From contig JBGSLA010000050.1 in the NCBI GenBank assembly GCA_041740935.1, positions 1 to 38,779 on the forward strand: a DNA stretch of 38,779 nucleotides. Direction: 5' to 3'. A program made the translations under genes and the position numbers. The DNA is from JBGSLA01 sp041740935 (GTDB lineage: Bacteria > Desulfobacterota > Desulfobaccia > Desulfobaccales > 0-14-0-80-60-11). Positions 7,835-16,560 of this stretch are shown here, one piece after another (position 1 is the first letter of the stretch; every line of letters begins with the position of its first letter). The notes below the pieces were generated by a model. It was given only the letters and a program-made list of their open reading frames with translations, was not told where the DNA came from and ran no database searches.

Positions 7835-10360
7835 TCAATGGCGCACTCGGCGGTAGAATATGCGCTTGGCCAGTTCCGCAGTGACGATGTAGAAAAGCAT
7901 GATAAGCCCGATCACCAACAGAAAATCCGCGCTGAGTGGCTGAAAATTGAAGAAGGCGCCCAGGGGCGTATAGGGAAACAGCACCGTGGCGGCCACCACC
8001 AGCAGGGTCGCAACCAGCAGACAGGTCCCGGGTCTGCTTTGGAAAAAGGGCCGGCGGCTGCGGATTACCAGCACGATCACCGCGGCCGAAATCACCGATT
8101 CCTGAAACCAGCCGGTGCGAAACTGGTCCGGAGTGGCGTTCAGGAGCCACAGGAGCACCCCGAAGGTGGCGTAATCGAAGATTGAACTGATGAGGCCGAA
8201 GGTGAGCATGAAACGGCGGATGAAGCGGATATCCCAGCGGCGGGGGCGCTCTACCATTTCCTCATCCACCGAGTCCGTGGCGATGGTCATTTCCGGGAAA
8301 TCGGTGAGGAGGTTGGTCAGCAGGATCTGTTTCGGCAGGAGGGGCAGGAAGGGCAGAAACAGGGAGGCCCCGGCCATGCTGAACATGTTGCCGAAGTTGG
8401 CGCTGGTGGCCATGAACACGTACTTGAGGGTATTGGCAAAGGTGGTCCGCCCTTCTTTGACCCCCTTGACCAGGACTCCCAGGTCTTTTTCCAGGAGCAC
8501 GATATCCGCCGCTTCCTTGGCCACGTCCACGGCGCGGTCCACCGACAGGGAAACATCGGCGGCGTGCAGGGCGGAGGCGTCGTTGATGCCGTCCCCCATA
8601 AAACCCACCACATTGCCGGCCTTGCGCAGGGCATAAATGATGCGCTCCTTTTGGTTCGGCTCCACCTCGGCGAAGATCTGCGTGTTTTTAACCTGGTGGA
8701 GCAGGGCCTCATCGCTGAGTTGCCTGAGGTCGGCGCCGGTGAGGAGGGCCTTGCTCTTCAGGCCCACCTTGGCCCCCACCCCGGCGGCCACCAGGCGGTT
8801 GTCCCCGGTGATGATCTTCAGCGACACCCCGAGTTCCTGCAGGCGTTTGATGGTCTCGATAACCCCTTCCTTGGGCGGATCGAGGACCACCAGAAACCCC
8901 AGGAAGGTCATGTCCCGCTCGTCGTCTTTGCCGATGGCTGCGGCCGGACCCAGGGCGCGGTAGGCGATCCCCAAAGTGCGCAGGCCCTGTTCGCTGAATC
9001 GGGAAAAATATCTCTGGATTTCTTCACGTGCGGCATCGAGAGGCGCCACCTGCCCCGAGGCCAGTTCCGCGGTGGAGCAGGCCTCCAGGACGTTTTTGAG
9101 GGCCCCCTTGGTAATCATCAGGTGGCTGCCGTTTTGGGACACCAAGACGCTCAGGCGTTTGCGGATGAAGTCATAGGGCACTTCATCGACCTTGCGCCAG
9201 CCGGTGAGGTCCGGGCGGCAATACTGCCTTACGGCCTCATCGATGGGATTGGCGAAGCCTGATTGGTACAGGGAATTGAGATACGCATACAAGGTTACTT
9301 TGTCAGAAGCCTGGCCGTCCAGACCCAGGGCCCCCTGGACCTGGGCCACCCCGGAGGTGATGGTGCCCGTCTTGTCGGCGCACAGCACATTCATGGAGCC
9401 GAAATTTTCGATGGCGGCCAGGCGCTTGACGATCACCTTTTCCCGGGCCAGGCGCTTGGCGCCGGCGGCCAGGTTGACGCTGATGACCGCGGGCAGCAAC
9501 TGGGGAGTGAGGCCCACGGCCAGGGCCAGGGAGAACAGGAAGGATTCCAGGACCGGGCGGGCCAGATAGACGTTGATGGCAAAAATGGCAATCACCAGAA
9601 GGAGGGTCACTTCCATGAGAAAGTAGCCGAACTGCCGGACCCCCCGTTCAAACTCGGTTTCGGGCGCCTTGAGCTTCAGCCTTTGGGAAACCTGGCCGAA
9701 CCCTGTAGCCGCACCGGTAAACACCACCACCGCGGCGGCGGTGCCGCTCACCACGTGAGTGCCCATGAACAGGGCATTGGTGCGTTGGCTCCCAGGCGCC
9801 TCGGCAGGAACGAGGCCGACGGCTTTCTCCACCGGAAAGGTTTCTCCGGTCAAGGCGGCCTCATCCACGAAGAGGTCCTTGGACTCAATAATCAAGGAGT
9901 CTCCGGGAATGACATCCCCGGCCTTGAGGAGGATCACCTCCCCCGGCACGATCTCCTCCACCGGGATTTCCTGGGGAGCACCCCGCCGGCGCACGGTCGC
10001 CTTGATCTGGACGATGGCCAGTAATTTCGCCACCGCCTGGCTGGCCCCGTACTCCTGCCAGAAGCCCAAAAGCCCGCTCATCAGCAGAATCGCCAGGATA
10101 ATCAAAGCGTCCACGTGATCATGTAAGGCAACGGCCAACAGACAGGCGAACAGCAAAAGGAGGATGATGGGGCTTTGGTACTGGGACAGGAGCAGGCCAA
10201 GAACACCCGCATGTTTCCTGACTTTAAGGGTGTTGGCCCCGAACTGCGCCAGCCTTTGGCGCGCCTCCGCCTGAGCCAAGCCCTCCCGGGAGGTGCGCAG
10301 TCGCGCCAGGAGGTCCGGCTCCGTCAGGCTCCAAAAGGCTTCGGGCAGGTCGAAGTCCAT
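7835..10360 (-). CDS. mgtA: P-type ATPase, MgtA-like (P3B)
   Basis: About 841 residues; ATG 10360 is chosen over an in-frame TTG at 10366. It is an inner-membrane pump that uses ATP to move a cation, Mg2+ import in characterised P3B members. Visible are an N-terminal cation-ATPase segment, the TGE actuator loop (DEAALTGETFPVEK, about 170-180), GLTPQLLPAV in TM4 (P3B ATPases carry GLTPEMLP here), the phosphorylated Asp in CADKTGTIT (about 329), ITGDN, and the hinge GFMGDGINDASAL, then six C-terminal membrane helices. It is somewhat shorter than E. coli MgtA (898). It begins 22 nt after the upstream proton-ATPase gene, so the two probably form an operon. No Mg2+ leader element (mgtA-type) is seen directly in front. 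The ion is inferred. Confidence 0.88.
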   Translation of the reverse strand: MDFDLPEAFWSLTEPDLLARLRTSREGLAQAEARQRLAQFGANTLKVRKHAGVLGLLLSQYQSPIILLLLFACLLAVALHDHVDALIILAILLMSGLLGFWQEYGASQAVAKLLAIVQIKATVRRRGAPQEIPVEEIVPGEVILLKAGDVIPGDSLIIESKDLFVDEAALTGETFPVEKAVGLVPAEAPGSQRTNALFMGTHVVSGTAAAVVVFTGAATGFGQVSQRLKLKAPETEFERGVRQFGYFLMEVTLLLVIAIFAINVYLARPVLESFLFSLALAVGLTPQLLPAVISVNLAAGAKRLAREKVIVKRLAAIENFGSMNVLCADKTGTITSGVAQVQGALGLDGQASDKVTLYAYLNSLYQSGFANPIDEAVRQYCRPDLTGWRKVDEVPYDFIRKRLSVLVSQNGSHLMITKGALKNVLEACSTAELASGQVAPLDAAREEIQRYFSRFSEQGLRTLGIAYRALGPAAAIGKDDERDMTFLGFLVVLDPPKEGVIETIKRLQELGVSLKIITGDNRLVAAGVGAKVGLKSKALLTGADLRQLSDEALLHQVKNTQIFAEVEPNQKERIIYALRKAGNVVGFMGDGINDASALHAADVSLSVDRAVDVAKEAADIVLLEKDLGVLVKGVKEGRTTFANTLKYVFMATSANFGNMFSMAGASLFLPFLPLLPKQILLTNLLTDFPEMTIATDSVDEEMVERPRRWDIRFIRRFMLTFGLISSIFDYATFGVLLWLLNATPDQFRTGWFQESVISAAVIVLVIRSRRPFFQSRPGTCLLVATLLVVAATVLFPYTPLGAFFNFQPLSADFLLVIGLIMLFYIVTAELAKRIFYRRVRH

Positions 10361-10382
10361 GGCCAAAGCGTTGCCTCAGGCT

Positions 10383-12833
10383 TTAAGGGCGAGAGAACCT
10401 CAGGCCGCCATGATCCAGCAGCCTATACCCATAAACTTTGATTAGGTCGGCAATGAAAAAGGCTACCAGAGAATATCCCCACACCAAGAGGGCGAGTTGC
10501 CAGCCGATGGGGGCGACATACCAGCCGTACACCGCCACCAGGGTGGCGAGAATCTTGGTTATGACCGCGGACCACAAGAGAGGGGCGCCGGGCCGGATGG
10601 ACCAGAACGGACCCCGGGTCCGGGCCAGAAAAATGGTCAAATGGCCGGCCACCGCCAGCTTGAGGAAAATGAAGGACTGGAGCACTTCCCCACTGAGCCG
10701 CAATTGGTGCCCGCCGATATAATAAATCAAAAAGGAGGAAAACACCCCGGTAAGCCCCAATACTGTGGCCATGCCCAGGACTACCCGCATATTCCATCTC
10801 TCGGGCGTCAGGCCATACCGCACGTTGTCATAGGCGATGGCCATAATCGGGGCGTCATTGAGAAGAGCCAGGAGCACGATCATGATGGCGGTGACCGGAT
10901 AGAAATTGAACACCAGGATGGCCAGGGCGATAAAAAACAGCACCCGGATGGTCTCGGCGATGCGGTAGATGGCATAACTCTGCATGCGTTGGAAAATCTT
11001 GCGGCTCTCTTTGATGGCGTCGATGATGACGGACAGGCCGGGCCGGGTGAGGACGATGTGGGCCGCGGATTTGGCTGCGTCCGTAGCCCCTTCCACCGCG
11101 ATGCCGGCATCGGCCTTTTTCAAGGCCGGGGCATCGTTCACCCCGTCTCCGGTCATACCCACGATGTGGCCCCGGGCCTGGAGAAGTTCGACGATGTGGA
11201 ACTTGTGTTCCGGAAAGACCTGGGCGAAGCCGTCGGCGTCGTCCACGACCCGCTGGGCCTCCCGGTCCGGCTTATCGAGAAAAGCCTCGACGGGCTGGAT
11301 GTCGTCCCCCAGATGCACCTGCCGGGCAATCTCTTTAGCGATGGCGGCGTGGTCGCCGGTGACCATTTTCACCGTGACCCCCATGCCCTGGGCCGTCTGG
11401 ATGGTGGCCGCGGAATCCTCCCGGGGCGGGTCATACAAAGGGATAAGCCCCAGGAATTGCCAGGGTCTTCCGGCGTCGGCGCGGGCCACCCCCAGGGCGC
11501 GATAGCCCTTGGCGGCAAAGGCGTTCACCGTTTTTTCTACCTGGGCGCTGAGCTTTTCTTTTTCCCCGATCAGCTCCAAAATGACCTGGGGGGCGCCCTT
11601 GGACACCTGGAAGCCATGACCTTGGTCATCCTCTAAAGTCGCCTCGGTACGCTTGGCCACCGGGTCGAAGGGCCGGAACGCGGCCACCTTGCAGCCCTCC
11701 ACTTTCGTCATCATAGCGGCAATGGGTTTGCCTTTGGCGATTATGGCGCTGTCAATAGGGTCTTTATCCTCTTCCCGGGAGGCCAGGATGCCGGCCAGCA
11801 GGACGTCCTCCGCAGAAAACCCGGCCAGGGGCTCCACTTCAGCCACGCTCAGCCGGTTTTGGGTAATGGTGCCGGTTTTGTCCGAACATAAGACGTCCAT
11901 GGATGCCATCTCTTCGATGGCCACCAGCTTGCTGACAATGGCCTCTTTTTGGGCCAGAGCGGTGGCGCCCACCGCCATGGTGACCGAGAGCACCGGCGGC
12001 AGGGCCACCGGGATTGCGGCCACGGTCAGAACCAGGGCGAACTGCAGGGTTGTCACCACGCTCTCATGGCGGAATAGGGCTGCCAGGAAAATGATCCCCA
12101 CCAACAGCAAGGCCATAACAATCAGGTAGTTGCCGATCTTGAGGATGGCCTTTTGAAAATGGCTCTGCGTTTTGGCCTCTTCCACCAGTTTGGCGGTCTT
12201 GCCGAAGAAAGTGCGCATACCGGTGGCCACCACCAGGGCATCCATCTCCCCCTGGCTGATGTTGGCCCCAGCGAAGGCCAACTCCCCGGGATGCTTTTCC
12301 ACCGGCAGGGATTCCCCGGTTAAGGCGGACTCGTCGGCCAGCAGGTAGTCTCCAGAGATAAGCTTGAGATCCGCGGGCACAATATCCCCCAGGCGCACCC
12401 GCACCAGGTCGCCCGGCACCAGCCCCCGGGCCGGCGCCTCCTGCCAGCGGCCGTCCCGCTTCACCCGGGCTTGCAAGGCCAAGCGCCGTTTCAGGAGTTC
12501 GATGGCATTGCCGGCTTTATGCTCCTGCCAGAATCCCACCACGGCATTCAACAGAAGCAAGACAAAAATGATGATGAAATCCTCCCAGTGGTGGATGAGG
12601 GCGGATAAGATGGCGGCCACTTCGATCATCCAGGGGATAGGCCCCCAGAAGTAGCTGAGGAATTTAAGGAGCGGGTTGACCTTTTTTTCGGCGATCTCAT
12701 TAAAGCCGTAAATTTGCAGCCGCCCCCCGGCTTCTTCTGAAGTGAGCCCCTGCTCGCTGGCGGAAAGTTCCTGCATGATTTCCTCAACTGTTTGCGACCC
12801 GGCCCCTTCGGCGCTCACTAAGATGGGTTCCAT
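10383..12833 (-). CDS. Proton-translocating P3A-type ATPase, copy 1
   Basis: 816 residues from ATG 12833, which has AAGGAG (12840-12845) six bases upstream; a longer frame from 12863 lacks such a site. This is the plasma-membrane H+-ATPase group known from plants, fungi, archaea and some anaerobic bacteria. Evidence: FWGPIPWMIEVAAILS in TM1, TGES actuator loop (172-175), AAIPVALPPVLS in TM4, phosphorylated Asp318 in CSDKTGTITQN, MVTGDH, MTGDGVNDAPALKKADAGIA, and LLNDAPIMAIAYD in TM6, whose Asp matches the proton-binding Asp of plant pumps. The eukaryotic autoinhibitory C-terminal tail is absent. It is followed by the MgtA-like gene and faces a paralog across a divergent control region. Confidence 0.9.
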   Translation of the reverse strand: MEPILVSAEGAGSQTVEEIMQELSASEQGLTSEEAGGRLQIYGFNEIAEKKVNPLLKFLSYFWGPIPWMIEVAAILSALIHHWEDFIIIFVLLLLNAVVGFWQEHKAGNAIELLKRRLALQARVKRDGRWQEAPARGLVPGDLVRVRLGDIVPADLKLISGDYLLADESALTGESLPVEKHPGELAFAGANISQGEMDALVVATGMRTFFGKTAKLVEEAKTQSHFQKAILKIGNYLIVMALLLVGIIFLAALFRHESVVTTLQFALVLTVAAIPVALPPVLSVTMAVGATALAQKEAIVSKLVAIEEMASMDVLCSDKTGTITQNRLSVAEVEPLAGFSAEDVLLAGILASREEDKDPIDSAIIAKGKPIAAMMTKVEGCKVAAFRPFDPVAKRTEATLEDDQGHGFQVSKGAPQVILELIGEKEKLSAQVEKTVNAFAAKGYRALGVARADAGRPWQFLGLIPLYDPPREDSAATIQTAQGMGVTVKMVTGDHAAIAKEIARQVHLGDDIQPVEAFLDKPDREAQRVVDDADGFAQVFPEHKFHIVELLQARGHIVGMTGDGVNDAPALKKADAGIAVEGATDAAKSAAHIVLTRPGLSVIIDAIKESRKIFQRMQSYAIYRIAETIRVLFFIALAILVFNFYPVTAIMIVLLALLNDAPIMAIAYDNVRYGLTPERWNMRVVLGMATVLGLTGVFSSFLIYYIGGHQLRLSGEVLQSFIFLKLAVAGHLTIFLARTRGPFWSIRPGAPLLWSAVITKILATLVAVYGWYVAPIGWQLALLVWGYSLVAFFIADLIKVYGYRLLDHGGLRFSRP

Positions 12834-12845
12834 GCGTGACTCCTT

Positions 12846-13176
12846 CCGTGTGACAAGTTTCAACCTCTCCCGATCCCGGCTCGCATATCGGTGGCAAAAA
12901 GAGCCGCCAACAGGGGCATAAAGGTCTCTGATTAAAGACTCGCGAGAAGCCTGGATGACTGATTTAAGCCTTGATCATCTTCCCCAATGAGTCATTTTAT
13001 TTGCTTCACCGAGCGGCAGGAGGAACCGCCGCTTTTTTCAACACGTACCTATGAATTTGAGATAGTCCCTGGATTCGCGGCTTGGTACTCCTTAAGATAA
13101 TAGTCATGGAGACGTTTAGCAAAAATTTTGTTGGTCTCTGCCCCATAACCGGCCAACTGGTGGTTATGAAGCCAAT
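12846..13176. promoter_or_regulatory. Divergent control region between two H+-ATPase genes
   Basis: About 330 nt that must hold the promoters of both pumps. No consensus promoter stands out. It contains a terminator-like hairpin (13012-13038, annotated separately) and ATGACT (12954-12959) with a matching AGTCAT (about 12990-12995), which could form a competing stem upstream of it. Confidence 0.5.
13012..13038 (+). terminator. Terminator-like hairpin in a leader region (possible attenuator)
   Basis: AGCGGC (13012-13017) pairs with GCCGCT (13028-13033), with an extra GG/CC pair inside, immediately followed by a T-run to 13038. On the plus strand no gene ends here: the flanking gene to the left is on the other strand. 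The hairpin therefore lies in the 5' leader of the copy-2 ATPase gene if its promoter is to the left, where it could act as a transcription attenuator. It is otherwise a relic. Confidence 0.4.
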
Positions 13177-15672
13177 ATGAGAGAAACGCTAAGCCCTCAG
13201 GCTCCCATGAACCAGAACAGCTTAACCTTGACCGAGGTCCAGGAGAGCCCCTGGCACGAACTCTTCCAGGAATTGGCGGCCACGGCCGACGGCCTCAGCG
13301 CGGCTGAGGCCGCCCTGCGCCTTGAACGCTATGGCCCCAATGAAATCAAAGAAAAGAGCCATAATCCGCTCATCGCCTTTATGGCTTTTTTCTGGGGTCC
13401 CATCCCCTGGATGATCGAAGTGGCGGCCATCCTGGCCGCGGTCATCCATCACTGGGAGACCTTTGCCATTATCATGGCCATGCTGTTGGTAAATGCCGGG
13501 GTGGGATTCTGGCAGCGACAAAAAGCCGATCATGCCATCGCCTTGCTGAAACAACAGATGGCCTTGCTCGCCGTGGTGCGGCGGGATGGCCAATGGCTGC
13601 AGACCCCGGCGACAGAACTGGTGCCCGGGGATCTGGTGCGGGTGCGCCTGGGAGACATTGTGCCCGCCGACCTCAAGCTCTTTCAGGGGGATTATCTGCT
13701 CATCGATGAAGCCGCGCTGACCGGGGAATCCCTCCCGGTGGAAAAGCATCCCGGGGAGGTGGCCTACGCCGGCTCCGTCGTCCGCCAGGGAGAAATGGAC
13801 GCCCTGGTGGTGGCCACCGGAACCTCCACCTATTTCGGCCAGACCGCCACCCTGGTGGAGGAAGCCAGGACCCAGAGCCACTTCCAAAAAGCCCTCATCA
13901 AGATCGGCGATTATTTGATCATAGTGGGCTTGGCCTTGGTGGCAGTGATTTTTCTGGTGGCTTTATTCCGGCATGAGAGCCTCTTATTGACGCTGCAATA
14001 TGCCCTGGTGCTCACCGTCGCGGCCATCCCTGCGACCCTTCCCGCCGTCCTTTCCGTAACCCTGGCCGTCGGCGCCGGCGCCCTGGCCCGTCAGGGAGCC
14101 GTAACCAGGAAGATGACGGCCATCGATGAACTGGCGGGCATGGACGTCCTGTGTTCGGACAAGACCGGCACCATTACCCAAAATCTGCTGACCGTGGGGG
14201 AAATCCGGCCTCTCGGCGACGCCTCGCCCCAGGACGTGCTCCTGTGCGCCGCCCTGGCCTGTCGGGCGGAGGATCAGGACCCGGTGGACGCCGCCATCCT
14301 GACCAAGGCCGGGGAGATGGAGGGGATCCCGGCCCTGCTGGAGAAAAGCCGGGTGGAGAAGTTCAGGCCCTTCGATCCGGTGGCCAAACGCACGGAAGCC
14401 GCCGTGGCCACAGGGGATGGGCTGTGGCTTGCCGTAACCAAGGGCGCTCCCCAGGTAATTGCGGATTTGGTCCGGGCCGACGACGCCCAGGCGGCGGAGG
14501 TCAACCGGGTGATAGAGGAATTCGCCGACAAGGGTTACCGGACCTTGGGGGTGGCCAAGGCCCAAACGCCGGGAAACTGGGAGTTTGTCGGTCTGGTGGC
14601 TTTGCATGACCCCCCCCGGGGAGATTCCGCCGCCACCATCAAGGCCGCCCGGGAACTGGGCGTGGACATTAAAATGGTCACCGGCGACCACCTGGCCATA
14701 GCCCGGGAAATCGCCCGGGAAGTGGGCCTGGGCGCCAATATCCAGCCGGTGGCGGCCATCCTCGGGAAACCGGACCGGGAGGTCCGCCGTCTGGTGGAAG
14801 GGGCCGACGGCTTCGCCCAGGTCTTCCCGGAGCACAAGTATCAGATCATCGAGTTGCTCCAGGAACAGGGGCATATTGTGGGCATGACCGGGGACGGCGT
14901 CAATGATGCCCCGGCCTTGAAAAAGGCGGATGCCGGCATCGCGGTGGCCGGAGCCACCGACGCGGCCAAGTCCGCAGCCCACATCGTGCTCACCCGGCCG
15001 GGCCTGTCGGTGATCGTCGATGCCATTGACGAAAGCCGCAAGATCTTCAAGCGCATGAAAAGCTATGCCATTTACCGCATCGGGGGCATTATCCGGGTCC
15101 TGCTGTTCGTCACCCTGTCCATCGCCATTTTTAACTTTTATCCGGTCACCGCCATCATGATCGTCTTGCAGACCCTCTTAAACGATGTGCCTATCCTGTC
15201 CATCGCTTATGACCATGTCCGTCCGGACCGGGAACCGGAAAAGTGGGACATGCGGGAGATCCTGAGCATTGCCACCTACCTGGGCTCCATGGGAGTCATT
15301 TTTTCTTTCAGTCTGTTTTTTGTCGGGCTGGAGATCCTGCACCTCAACCATGAGGCGCTCCAAACCCTCATGTTTCTCAAGCTCACGGTGGCCGGCTACC
15401 TCGACATCTTCATGGGCCGGACCCGGAGATTCTTCTGGTCCCTGAAGCCGGGCCTGCTGCTCGTCTGGTCCGGGTTGCTCACCCGGGTCCTGGCTACGGC
15501 CATCGCGGTCTTCGGCTGGTTCGTCACGCCCATCAGTTGGCAGTTGGCGCTCCTGGTGTGGGGCTTTGCCCTGCTGGAACTTCTCGTCACGGACCCCCTG
15601 AAGGTCCTGGTCTACCGGGTACTGGATCACCGAGGGCTCATCTTTCCAAGAGCGCCGGTCACGACCGCCTGA
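13177..15672 (+). CDS. Proton-translocating P3A-type ATPase, copy 2
   Basis: 831 residues (821 if it starts at ATG 13207; neither start has a strong ribosome site). It aligns without gaps to copy 1 over the first 330 residues, with about 70 % identity by eye in residues 71-330. Same signatures: FWGPIPWMIEVAAIL, LTGESLPVEK, AAIPATLPAVLS, CSDKTGTITQN (Asp328), GMTGDGVNDAPALKKAD, and TLLNDVPILSIAYD with the TM6 Asp. Local differences lie in the TM4 loop (PATLPA against PVALPP) and the nucleotide domain, so regulation or affinity may differ. Known family role: electrogenic H+ export to build proton-motive force or control pH. Direction is opposite to copy 1. Confidence 0.9.
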   Translation: MRETLSPQAPMNQNSLTLTEVQESPWHELFQELAATADGLSAAEAALRLERYGPNEIKEKSHNPLIAFMAFFWGPIPWMIEVAAILAAVIHHWETFAIIMAMLLVNAGVGFWQRQKADHAIALLKQQMALLAVVRRDGQWLQTPATELVPGDLVRVRLGDIVPADLKLFQGDYLLIDEAALTGESLPVEKHPGEVAYAGSVVRQGEMDALVVATGTSTYFGQTATLVEEARTQSHFQKALIKIGDYLIIVGLALVAVIFLVALFRHESLLLTLQYALVLTVAAIPATLPAVLSVTLAVGAGALARQGAVTRKMTAIDELAGMDVLCSDKTGTITQNLLTVGEIRPLGDASPQDVLLCAALACRAEDQDPVDAAILTKAGEMEGIPALLEKSRVEKFRPFDPVAKRTEAAVATGDGLWLAVTKGAPQVIADLVRADDAQAAEVNRVIEEFADKGYRTLGVAKAQTPGNWEFVGLVALHDPPRGDSAATIKAARELGVDIKMVTGDHLAIAREIAREVGLGANIQPVAAILGKPDREVRRLVEGADGFAQVFPEHKYQIIELLQEQGHIVGMTGDGVNDAPALKKADAGIAVAGATDAAKSAAHIVLTRPGLSVIVDAIDESRKIFKRMKSYAIYRIGGIIRVLLFVTLSIAIFNFYPVTAIMIVLQTLLNDVPILSIAYDHVRPDREPEKWDMREILSIATYLGSMGVIFSFSLFFVGLEILHLNHEALQTLMFLKLTVAGYLDIFMGRTRRFFWSLKPGLLLVWSGLLTRVLATAIAVFGWFVTPISWQLALLVWGFALLELLVTDPLKVLVYRVLDHRGLIFPRAPVTTA

Positions 15673-15859
15673 CAGGGATGTCTCTGTCTGGCCCCTGAGG
15701 GACCGGGGGCGTCAAGGCTTGGCAACCGGACGAGAAATGGGGGGCAGGAAGATGCGGCAATTCAGAAATCTATGGATAAAGTATGGGGACTTTTGGGGAA
15801 CCTGTGGCGCAAAAGGCCGTTGGCGAGGAAATTCCATATCTGTAACGTACTGAAATAAT
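15673..15859. other. Intergenic, downstream of ATPase copy 2
   Basis: Two short GC-rich dyads follow the stop: GACAG/CTGTC (about 15672-15689) and a CCCC/GGGG pair (about 15692-15709). Neither has a T-run, so a terminator is only possible. No gene is seen. Confidence 0.3.
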
Positions 15860-15914
15860 TGGTGCCTGGGGCCGGACTCGAACCGGCACGGGGTCACACC
15901 CGAGGGATTTTAAG
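15860..15914 (-). tRNA. Truncated tRNA-Leu(UAA), 3' half only (att scar)
   Basis: Read on the minus strand, the sequence begins CTTAAAATCCC (anticodon loop with UAA and the 3' anticodon-stem strand). It continues through a Leu-type long variable arm, the T-arm GCCGGTTCGAGTCCGGC (a perfect stem with the TTCGAGT loop), and ends CCCCAGGCACCA. The matching 5' acceptor strand, D-arm and 5' anticodon strand are absent upstream (15915-15960 is unrelated, AT-rich). A tRNA truncated exactly to its 3' half is what a tyrosine-recombinase integration leaves at one element end. It cannot be a functional tRNA. Confidence 0.8.
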
Positions 15915-16101
15915 AACGAGAATCGCCAAAAATCTTCCCCAGTCCTTCTCATAACTTATTGATTGCATTGTATTATATAGGCATACTATTCAGGTGGCTA
16001 CCCACCAAAAACCCCTGCCATAAAGAAGTAATGGGAAACTTTTTAGGACCAGCTAACCCAGAGCTTCTGCTTCTGGTGAATAGATTTTGGTTTCTCCCGG
16101 A

Positions 16102-16560
16102 TCATCTCGCACGCTTGAGCAGGTGGGGATGATTAGCCTTCAACCAAGTAAGCACTTCCTCCCGAAAAGCCGTTACCTCCTCCAGGATCTCATCTGCCGA
16201 GACCTCTGACACCAACCCGGCGCGGTCATAATCGCTGGAGTGTCGGGTTAACCGACACGAGTTAAAAAACTCTGCTCGCTCCATGGCAGCAAGGCCCATC
16301 AAATCTGGCAACGCCTTCAGGGTCGCCCAGTGATGCCCTGACCGAGTGGTTCGGTAACCCGAAGCATAGAGCACTATGGTCGCCAGTTGCAAGGCTCCAT
16401 TATAGGCCGTAGCAAAGCGCCGGTCGGCGGAGACCTCTTTGATTCCGGCGTCGGCTACATCCCGGTCAACTATCCGGAACAAGTCTGCCACCTCTCTGGC
16501 CGAAGTCTGGTGCTGCCTGAGCCGCCCTTCATTCAATAATTCGTTTAAGCTCATCCTCAT
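16102..16560 (-). CDS. HEPN-domain protein (SAV_6107-like), partner of an MNT nucleotidyltransferase
   Basis: 152 residues, all-helical. The pattern 'LLNEGRLRQHQTS', 'DRDVADA', 'SADRRFATAYNGALQLATIVLYASGYR', 'HHWATLKALP' and 'CRLTRHSSDYDRAG' fits the SAV_6107-type HEPN family. HEPN proteins in such pairs are RNases or their inactive kin, kept in check by the MNT partner, which AMPylates the toxin in studied cases. Here the usual RN...H is replaced by RLTRH, so RNase activity should not be assumed. The start ATG 16560 overlaps the upstream nucleotidyltransferase gene by 32 nt (ATG 16554 is possible), so translation is coupled. It lies just inside the tRNA-Leu scar. Confidence 0.75.
   Translation of the reverse strand: MRMSLNELLNEGRLRQHQTSAREVADLFRIVDRDVADAGIKEVSADRRFATAYNGALQLATIVLYASGYRTTRSGHHWATLKALPDLMGLAAMERAEFFNSCRLTRHSSDYDRAGLVSEVSADEILEEVTAFREEVLTWLKANHPHLLKRAR

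Noticed and set aside
8564..9262. Plus-strand frame of about 232 codons
   Set aside because: Shadow of the MgtA-like gene on the minus strand.
10497..11636. Plus-strand frame of about 379 codons
   Set aside because: Shadow of the copy-1 H+-ATPase; composition dominated by Gly/His/Asp.
13984..14982. Minus-strand frame of about 332 codons
   Set aside because: Shadow of the copy-2 H+-ATPase; Gly/His-rich composition without family features.
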